Program-made: the position numbers and the translations under genes
The notes under the pieces: model-generated
Seen by the model: the letters and a program-made list of their open reading frames with translations, nothing else
Databases searched by the model: none
Told to the model about the DNA's origin: nothing
Assembly (NCBI GenBank): GCA_030674185.1
Contig: CM060312.1
Span: forward strand, 24,218,961-24,282,960
Reading direction: 5' to 3'
From: Monoplex corrugatus
Lineage: Eukaryota > Mollusca > Gastropoda > Littorinimorpha > Ranellidae
Length of the DNA stretch: 64,000 nucleotides
Shown: positions 57,415 through 64,000 of the stretch, piece after piece
Layout: every line of letters starts with the position of its first letter
How positions within the stretch are numbered: the first letter of the stretch is position 1

Positions 57415-59238
57415 TCATTCTCCTGCCCGTGATGGGCGTAGAGGAGAGATGAGAGACACTCTTGAAGCCAGCCGTCGCCAACCGGTCCTGTCCTCCGCCT
57501 GTCGCACCAGCGTGGGGCCATCCAACCTGGTCCATTCTTTGATGTTGTCCATCCAGCATTTGGCTTGTCGTCCCCTTCGTCTGCCGCCTCCCAGTGTACC
57601 CTGGAGGACCGTTTTGGGCAGTGAGTTGTGGCGTGTGACATGCCCGAACCACGACAGCTTCCTGTTCTTGACTGTTGCCAGGAGGGGTTCTTGTGGGCCT
57701 GCGAGTGTTGTTATTTGGCTCCACACAAAATCGTTTGTCTTCCGATCTTGCCAAGAGATCCCGAGCAAGCGCCTGAAGCATTTAGTTTCAAACGTCTGGA
57801 TTGTCTTGGTGGTCTCTGCTGTCATGGTCCAGCTCTCGCATCCATACAGCAGGATGGGGAGCACCAGGGACTTGTACAGCTTCATCTTCGATGGAAAGCC
57901 GATCTCTCTGCTCTTCCAGATCTTGTTTAGCTTTACCATTGCTGCTGTTGCGATCGCTAGTCTGGTCTTGATTTCTGTTGTAGAGCGACCGTCTTTGGTG
58001 AGAGTGGCGCCAAGGTATTTGAAAGCGTCCACTTCTTCAAGCTGTTGCCCGTTCATGTAGATTTCAGCATGGGTGTTGGTTGTGCTGTTGACCAGGACTT
58101 TGCTTTTTTCTGTGCTCACTTCCATTCCGTGTGCACCTGCACTTTCTTCCAGTCTCATGGTCAGGTCTTGTAGTTCTTCGTTGCTGCCTCCCATCAGGTC
58201 GATGTCATCTGCGAACCTCAGGTTGTTGATGGTTCTTCCTCCGATGGAGACAGTGGAGTGGAAGTCATGGAGGGCTTCACGCATGATGTTCTCCAGGAAG
58301 AGATTGAACAGCACGGGAGAGAGTAGGCAGCCTTGACGGACTCCAACTGTGGTCTTGAAGTAGTCCCCTATCTGGTTGTTGAGGAGAACTGCGCTGCTGG
58401 CAGTGTTATACAGCGCCTGGATGGTTTGGACGAGACCTTCCTCTATGCCAAACTTTCTTAGCACCTGCCACAAACCCTTATGCCACACCCTGTCGAATGC
58501 TTTTTTAAAGTCTATGAAGTTGTGGAACAGGTCTCTCTGATGCTGCAGATGTTTCTCCATCATTATCCGGCAGGTGAAGATCTGTTCTACTGTGCTTCTG
58601 CCCGCCCTAAATCCAGCTTGTTCTTCCGCAAGGTGTTCTTCCGCTTCTTTCTTCAGTCGATTCAATATGACTCTGAGCATGATCTTGCTGGTGTGGCTAA
58701 TGAGACTTATTGTTCTGTAGTTCTGGCATTGGCGCATATTTCCCTTTTTGGGCAGGGGGATGATGAGTGATTGAGTCCATTCTGTGGGCCACTGTTTTGT
58801 CTCCCAGATCTTCTGACAAATCGATGTTACACGAGTGACCAAATCATTCCCTCCATGTTTGAGCAGCTCTGCTAGGATATTGTCTGCTCCAGGTGATTTC
58901 CCTGCTGGTAGGCTGCGGATGGCTTCTTCCACTTCTTCTCTCATCACTGGTAGCGGTGAGGATTCCCTCAATGGTGTTGAGTCCCCCTGAAACAAACTGT
59001 CATCTGGCTGTATTGGGTAGTTGTATAGTTCTTGGCAGTACTGCGTCCATCTGTTCAGAACAGCGGAGCTTTCTGTCAGCAGCTCGCCTGAGGTATCCTC
59101 GATGACTGACGATCTGTTTTGCTGCGTCTTGGTAAGGTTTTTCAGTGTGGTGAAGGCATGTTTGCTGTTTCCTTTTTTCATGCCTTTCTCGATGTTCTCA
59201 CACTGGTTGTTGATCCATTGTTCTTTGGCTTCAATCAT
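57415..59238 (-). pseudogene. LINE reverse transcriptase region, RTE-like
   Basis: The 607-residue frame has the reverse transcriptase palm motifs: FIDFKKAFDRVW (motif A), GVRQGCLLSPVLFNLF (motif B) and NLRFADDIDLMG (catalytic FADD), then FKYLGATLT and a C-terminal part with LLYGCESWTMT, SWFGHVTRHN and GRRRGRQAKCW typical of RTE ends. All catalytic motifs are intact. The Met at its start is incidental; the true frame continues from the endonuclease across the indel. Confidence 0.87.
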
Positions 59239-60481
59239 TTGGCTTCTTCTTTACAAGGTTGTTGGTTTTACGATACTGTGCGGCTTCTTCAGGGCTGGAG
59301 TTTTTCGTCTTCTTCAGTGATCTTCTGTTGTCGCAGAGGTCAAGGATGTCATTTGAGATCCATGCTTGGTGTTTCTTCCTCTGTCGCCCCAGTACCTCCT
59401 CTGCTGTTTCGCGGACTGCCTCACCAAAGTTGTTTGTGAGGTCGTTGATGTTGCTGTCCAGGAAGTTGAGTGCCGCGAACCGCCCCCCGAGCTGTGCCTG
59501 GAATGCCTCTTCTATCTCTGGATCTTTTAGCTTTTCCAGGTCAAACTTGATGCGTGGCTGCGCAGCTTGGTACTTCTTTTTCAATTTGATCTTCATTGTG
59601 AGCAGCACGAGGTCGTGGTCGCTGCCTATATCAGCTCCAGGGTATGTCCTCGTCTTTGCTTTATTAATGCTTGATTTGAAGCGCCGCGGTGTGAGGACAA
59701 AGTCGATCTGGTTGTGAGTCTTTCCGTTCGGCGCATGCCAGGTTGTTCTTCTTGACAGTTTGTGGGGGTAGAGGGTGTTGGCAATGGTGAGCCGTTGGGT
59801 GCAGGCAAACTCCAGAAGGCGAAGTCCCCTGTCATTAGTTTCCCCTGTGCCAAATTGACCCACTGTTCCAGCCCAGTTTTTGTAGGCATCTGGGCCGACT
59901 TTGGCGTTGAAGTCCCCCTGAACTATGATGATGTCTTTCCTGGGGGCTTTTCCGATGGTGTCTTCTATTTTCTCATAGAATTCTTCAACCACCTGGTCTT
60001 CGTGGCTGGTAGTTGGAGCATACACTTGTATGATGGTGATGTTCTTTGGTTTGGCTGACACCCGAATGCTGATGATTCTGCTGTTGACAGGCGTGCAGCT
60101 CATGATGCATCCAATGACTTCTTTGCGTACGATGAAAGCTACGCCATTTTCATGTAGTGACTCTTCGCCACTGTACCACATCTTGTGTCCTTCCTCTGTG
60201 ATTGCTTCTCCGAAGCCTGTCCATCTTACTTCCGATATACCCACAATGTCCCATTGGTAGCGTCTCAGCTCGTGTTCTAGTTCTTTTACTTTGCCGCACT
60301 GATGGAGTGTACGGACATTCCAGGTTCCAATGGTAGCTTTTTCCGTTGGCAGTTTGAATGATGTCTTTGCCCCAGTAGCTGACTTTTCACTTCCACCCTG
60401 GTGCTTGTCAGTGGTAAGCGCGGTCGTTTGTAACCCGGGCCCCGACCGATCCGGTATGTTGTTGGCTATAGTGTCTCTCAT
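59231..60481 (-). pseudogene. LINE endonuclease (APE-type) region, RTE-like
   Basis: This 416-residue frame shows the apurinic-like endonuclease motifs in order: TWNVRTLHQ near residue 53, GISEVRWTGFG (catalytic Glu) near 81, IIQVYAPTT near 150, VQGDFNAKVG near 190, QIDFVLTPRR near 258 and the GSDHDLVLL active-site triad near 287. The C-terminal third is basic, linking to the reverse transcriptase. It ends PND-stop at the frame break. In animal genomes such proteins are often mislabelled craniofacial development protein 2. It nicks target DNA for target-primed reverse transcription; here it is probably inactive as a LINE because of the frameshift. Confidence 0.85.
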
Positions 60482-60603
60482 ATCTTTTCTGTGGGCTTAG
60501 GTTAATCCTTGGTGGCGCCAATCCCCTCTCCAAGTCTCCTGCTGTGACAGGTAGTACTGGGCTACAGCTTACCAGTAGCAGACCTCTTTGTCTGACCTGA
60601 CTA

Positions 60604-61082
60604 ATACATACATACATACATACATACATACATACATACATCCATACATACATACATACAAACAAATAAACAAACAAATCGAACATACATGCATACATAC
60701 ACACACACATACACACATACATACATACATGTATATACACATATACATATTTACATATACATACATACATACTTACGTAATACATACATGCATACATACA
60801 TACAAACATACAAACATACATACATACTACTACATACATACTACATACATACACATACATACATACATACATACATACAAAACTACATACATAATACATA
60901 CATAGACATATATACATACATACATACGTAGGTACGTACGTACGCACGTACGTACATACATACACGTGCGTGTGTGCGTGCGTGCTTGCGTGCTTGCGTG
61001 CGTGCATATGTGCGTGCATACACAAAAACATACATACATACATACATACACACACACATACACACACACATACATACATACA

Positions 61083-61116
<34 letters not shown>

Positions 61117-61310
61117 CACACATACACACATATACGTACATACATACATACATACATACATACATACAAAACTACATACATAATACATACATACAGACAT
61201 ATACATACATACATACATACATACATACATACAAAACTACATACATAATACATACATACATATAAAACTACATACATAATACATACATACATACATACAT
61301 ACATACAACT
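60604..61310. repeat. (CATA)n / (CGTA)n array
   Basis: About 700 bases of CATA units with CGTA, CACA and CTACATA blocks. A unit ACAAAACTACATACATAATA recurs at 60880, 61166, 61230 and 61263. Confidence 0.9.
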
Positions 61311-61434
61311 ACATGCAGACGAATGTGAAAATAAAAAAGAATACTGATGATAAAAGACAACATTCTCGTATATTTAGTAACGACAACAAAGCCAGCAATT
61401 ACAAACACATTTCGTAAATACATCAGAGCTTTAA

Positions 61435-61660
61435 GGTTTGGGTTTTCAATTTGTTCAAGGATTCATCACAGTCGGACGATCCATATGCGCTGCAAACAAA
61501 TCTGCCAACAATCATCTGACAGACTTCCTCAGCCTGCCACACAAGGTCTTGAAATGAAGAGGGGAAGGAAGTGATTTATGAAACACTAAGCTGACAACAC
61601 CGGAATGACGGAAACTTTTAAAATGGGCAGCGAACAGGCCTTTCTTTTTTTTTCTTTTTT
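61435..61660 (+). repeat. Dispersed repeat family D, partial copy
   Basis: Matches 8041-8290 through GGGCAGCGAACAGGCC, then a T-rich stretch replaces the end. Confidence 0.58.
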
Positions 61661-62060
61661 TTTCTTTTCTTTTTTTTGGTGTTGCCGGTTGATATTCAAT
61701 TCCAGATTTGTAGAAACAATGGCAATAAAAAAAAATTTTTTTATAAATTAGGTAGTCTCGACATAAAGAAATAAATACATTTAAATATTAAATGACAACA
61801 ACAAATTAACATCTTCACATAATCAGTGACTTCAAAAATGACAACACAACAACAAAGAAAAAGATTCAAATTATATGAAGCAACAATGAAACAACAAAAG
61901 CAATAATGTCACAAGAGTCGCAACAACAATAATAACACGAAACATTCACATATGCAACAAAGACAATAACAAACAACAAGAACAACATTAACAGCAAACA
62001 TTTTTCTTTGTATATTCGTCTCAACAACAATAACAAGAAATGACAGTTTTTACACGATTT

Positions 62061-62095
<35 letters not shown>

Positions 62096-62219
62096 ATCCT
62101 TTGTGTACATTTGACAAAGGTCAGTTGGCCGAAAATTCGCGTCTGTTTTGTTTCGTTAATCAAATTCGTATTTTCATTCAATTTGTGCCTGTTTCTGGTT
62201 TCTACTGGCACATGTGCGA
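61661..62219. other. A/T-rich intronic sequence
   Basis: T-rich (61635-61680), AAC-rich (61790-62040) and a GTT run (62062-62095); no coding similarity. Confidence 0.5.
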
Positions 62220-62872
62220 CAAAACAATCATCACTATCATCACCATCGCCACCATCACTACCACCACCAACAACAACAACAACACCATCATCACCACCAC
62301 TACATTCAACACCATCACCATCATCACCACCACTACATCCAACAACAACATTAACACATCACTATCAGCAACAGCACCAACCCTACCACCACCACTACCA
62401 TCACCACAACCACCACCACCGCCAACAACAACAGCAACAACAACAATTACAATAATACCATCAACAAGAACAACATAACAACACCCAACAACACCAACAC
62501 CATTATCACCACGAACAACAATAATAACAACACACCAATACCAACAACACCAAGAATACTAACAATAACAAATATAACAACAACACTCACAAACACCATT
62601 AACAACAACAACAGCAACACCATTATCAAAAATAACAACTGCGACAGCAACAACAACACCATCAACAGCAACACCAATACCAAAATCGACAACAACAACG
62701 ACGACAAAAATAACACCAACGACATCAATAACAACAACAACAACAACGACAAAAACAACACCAACGACACCAATAACAACAACGACAAAAACAACACCAA
62801 CGACACCAAAAACAACAACATCACCACCACCATCGCCACCACCAGCAGCAACAACAACAACAACAACAACTC
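62220..62872. repeat. CAA/CAC/CAT trinucleotide tract up to exon a
   Basis: About 650 bases of imperfect CAA, CAC and CAT units with a recurrent ACACCAACGACACCAA, ending two bases before the donor signal of exon a. Confidence 0.88.
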
Positions 62873-62874
62873 AC

Positions 62875-63159
62875 ATAGACAGTGGACATGTTCTGGGAGT
62901 CCATGACGATCTTGGCGGCCCCGTCATGCTGGAGGTTGTCACCGATGCTGCTGATCTTAACGTCACATAGCATCATGATGATGGTGTCGTTGTCTGGGGC
63001 GAAGAGCTCCACAAGCATGTCCGTGGTAGTCTGTGGGAAGAGGATCTGCAGCTGGAAGGACACCCTGGTGCCCACCCGCATTTCCGTCGTGTTTTCCGAA
63101 TTGCCCGTTTTGGTCAAGGTGAAAGTTACGTTCGGAGGAAGCGTGATTGGGGGAGTCGA
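62875..63159 (-). CDS. Exon a: first visible exon, most of the first half of module 1
   Basis: This exon gives 95 residues starting STPPITLPPNV and is phase 0 at both ends. The acceptor is a T/C tract then CAG just before TCG; the donor is GTGAGT after a TAT codon. It holds the module hallmarks LFAPDND, MLCDVKISSIGDNL and several sequons (NVT, NTT, NDT, NMS). The second cysteine of the usual Cys-x12-Cys pair is missing: the position after GDNL is Q-H. The upstream exon must lie beyond base 63160 and was not found before the window ends. A CAA/CAC-rich array ends at the donor, and a TC array starts about 35 bases upstream of the acceptor. Confidence 0.85.
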
Positions 63160-63195
63160 CTGTGGGGGAAACAATTTAACCACAATGTTGAAAGA

Positions 63196-63234
63196 GTCTC
63201 TCTGTCTCTCTTTCTCTCTCTTTCTCTCTCTCTC

Positions 63235-63265
<31 letters not shown>

Positions 63266-63380
63266 GTCTCTGTCTTTTTGTCTCTCTCTTCTCTGTCTCT
63301 GTCTCTCTGTCTTCTGTCTCTGTCTCTGTCTTTCTGTCTCTGTCTCTCTCTCTGTCTTTCTGTCCCTGTCTCTCTGTCTG

Positions 63381-63444
<64 letters not shown>

Positions 63445-63455
63445 TCTCTCTTTCC
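63196..63455. repeat. (CT)n with TGTCTC interruptions
   Basis: CT/CTGT repeats of about 260 bases, 35 bases upstream of exon a's acceptor. Confidence 0.9.
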
Positions 63456-63492
63456 TGTCCCATTTTCCACTGCGTTTCTTTGGCCAACAGAC

Positions 63493-63672
63493 TATGAGAT
63501 AATCATGATACTATGGAGTTCCATTCTGGACTGAGACTGCGTGATAAGGCCTGTAATCTTATGTTTCCTTTTTTTTTAATGTTCTGGAGTTAAGCAGGCC
63601 CAAGAGATACAGACACATGTGGTGCTGGTCAGGAGATTTCAGCAACATCCTAAATGACGCATCCGTGAAGCC
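63493..63672 (-). mobile_element. SINE second family, body only
   Basis: It matches 5757-5930 in the same orientation (GAGATAATC, TTCTGGACTGAG, GGTCAGGAGAT and ATGACGCATCCG blocks). The tRNA-like head is absent, and a LINE fragment follows at 63706. Confidence 0.55.
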
Positions 63673-63705
63673 ACAACCCGTCTTTTACCTGACCGCCCCC
63701 CTACC

Positions 63706-64000
63706 CCCTGGCTCACTCATGAGATTGCCTGTGCAAAACGTGCCCGCCGCAGAGCAGAGCGCCTCCTGACTCGCACCACTCGGACATTAAAAATTGGATG
63801 ACATACAACAAACTTCAGCTAAATGATGACAAGACAGAAGCTATCCTCGTTGGCACCCGTCAGAAACTTTCTCAGCTGCCTCCTCTTTCTCTCCCATTAT
63901 GTAACACATCAGTCCCAATTTCTGATTCAGCTAAAAACCTTGGTGTCTGCATTGACTCTACCCTCTCCATGAACAACTTTGTTTCTCAAACTGCCAGATC
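63706..64000 (+). mobile_element. CR1/Jockey-like LINE fragment, internally deleted
   Basis: Bases 63706-63789 encode PWLTHEIACAKRARRRAE, the basic linker after the endonuclease. From about 63780 a different frame encodes SDIKNWMTYNKLQLNDDKTE, then AKNLGVCIDSTLSMNNFV, part of the reverse transcriptase after the catalytic site. The catalytic region is missing, so an internal deletion joined the two. It runs off the window. Confidence 0.75.

Larger units (their letters stand above)
57400..60600 (-). mobile_element. RTE-like non-LTR retrotransposon, near full length, frameshifted
   Basis: The element reads on the minus strand from about 60600 to 57400. It encodes an endonuclease part and a reverse transcriptase part described below, overlapping by 8 bases in different frames, whereas this clade normally has one continuous frame; a one-base indel near 59235 explains it. 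The 3' end finishes in a short ATG-type repeat followed by TGTATG units. Both flanks are CATA arrays (57379-57401 and from 60604), so it sits inside a CATA microsatellite of the intron between exons a and b. Confidence 0.85.

Noticed and set aside
57344..58060. 238-codon plus-strand frame
   Set aside because: Antisense of the RTE reverse transcriptase, which has all motifs on the minus strand.
60408..61304. 298-codon Met/Tyr/Val/Cys frame
   Set aside because: CATA microsatellite, with the tail reading backwards into the LINE 5' end.

Overview
This is eukaryotic genomic DNA, most likely from a marine mollusc and perhaps a gastropod. That guess rests on the long, tandem-array-filled introns, the RTE-type LINEs, tRNA-derived SINEs and several repeat ends that resemble ones I associate with snail genomes; none of it could be checked. 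There are no operons, no bacterial genes and no RNA gene I would call functional.

One protein-coding gene runs on the minus strand through almost the whole window and leaves it at both ends. I reconstructed 16 consecutive internal exons, from 63159 down to 2870 (3,367 coding bases, about 1,122 residues). Splice signals are consistent and the phase is compatible at every junction. The exons build six complete modules of 163-174 residues plus the first part of a seventh. The modules are clearly homologous: a beta-rich first half ending in a 'L-x-AP-x-N/D' motif, a Cys-x12-Cys pair around a G-D-N-L motif, a 'D-x-G-x-V-T-N' motif, and a second half that in several modules ends in a 'W-V/A-G-Q/E' motif. 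Many N-x-S/T sequons and the cysteine pairs suggest an extracellular, glycosylated repeat protein. I do not recognise the family; DUF11-like bacterial repeats are a remote possibility. Neither the start codon nor the stop codon is in the window.

The introns make up about 95% of the window and are unusually rich in tandem arrays: a GGACT pentamer array (6.86-8.04 kb), 26-mers (13.4-14.7), 28-mers and 27-mers with a shared core (22.0-25.1), 48-mers (29.28-29.76), 41-mers (31.68-34.96), 60-mers (38.6-39.55), a 10 kb array of 36/35-mers (40.9-50.97), AATC/ATTC/GTTC (52.97-53.5), GATA/GACA (54.13-54.95), CATA (60.6-61.3), CAA/CAC (62.2-62.87) and many dinucleotide runs. A 33-bp array at 26.75 kb has multiplied the 5' splice site of an exon.

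Transposable elements lie between these arrays: a near-complete RTE-like LINE at 57.4-60.6 kb (minus) with a frameshift between its endonuclease and reverse transcriptase parts; a 5'-truncated RTE-like LINE at 15.6-16.67 kb; fragments of a third RTE-like family at 1.8, 2.3-2.8, 28.2 and 36.2-37.2 kb; CR1/Jockey-, Tx1- and I-like fragments at 0.4, 14.8, 35.8, 55.6 and 63.7 kb; two tRNA-derived SINE families; and several other dispersed repeats. A recurring family of modular palindromes with PstI-type centres (about 1.0, 13.1, 17.8, 20.0 and 56.8 kb) fits no class I know. Satellite ORFs and dinucleotide ORFs are not genes.
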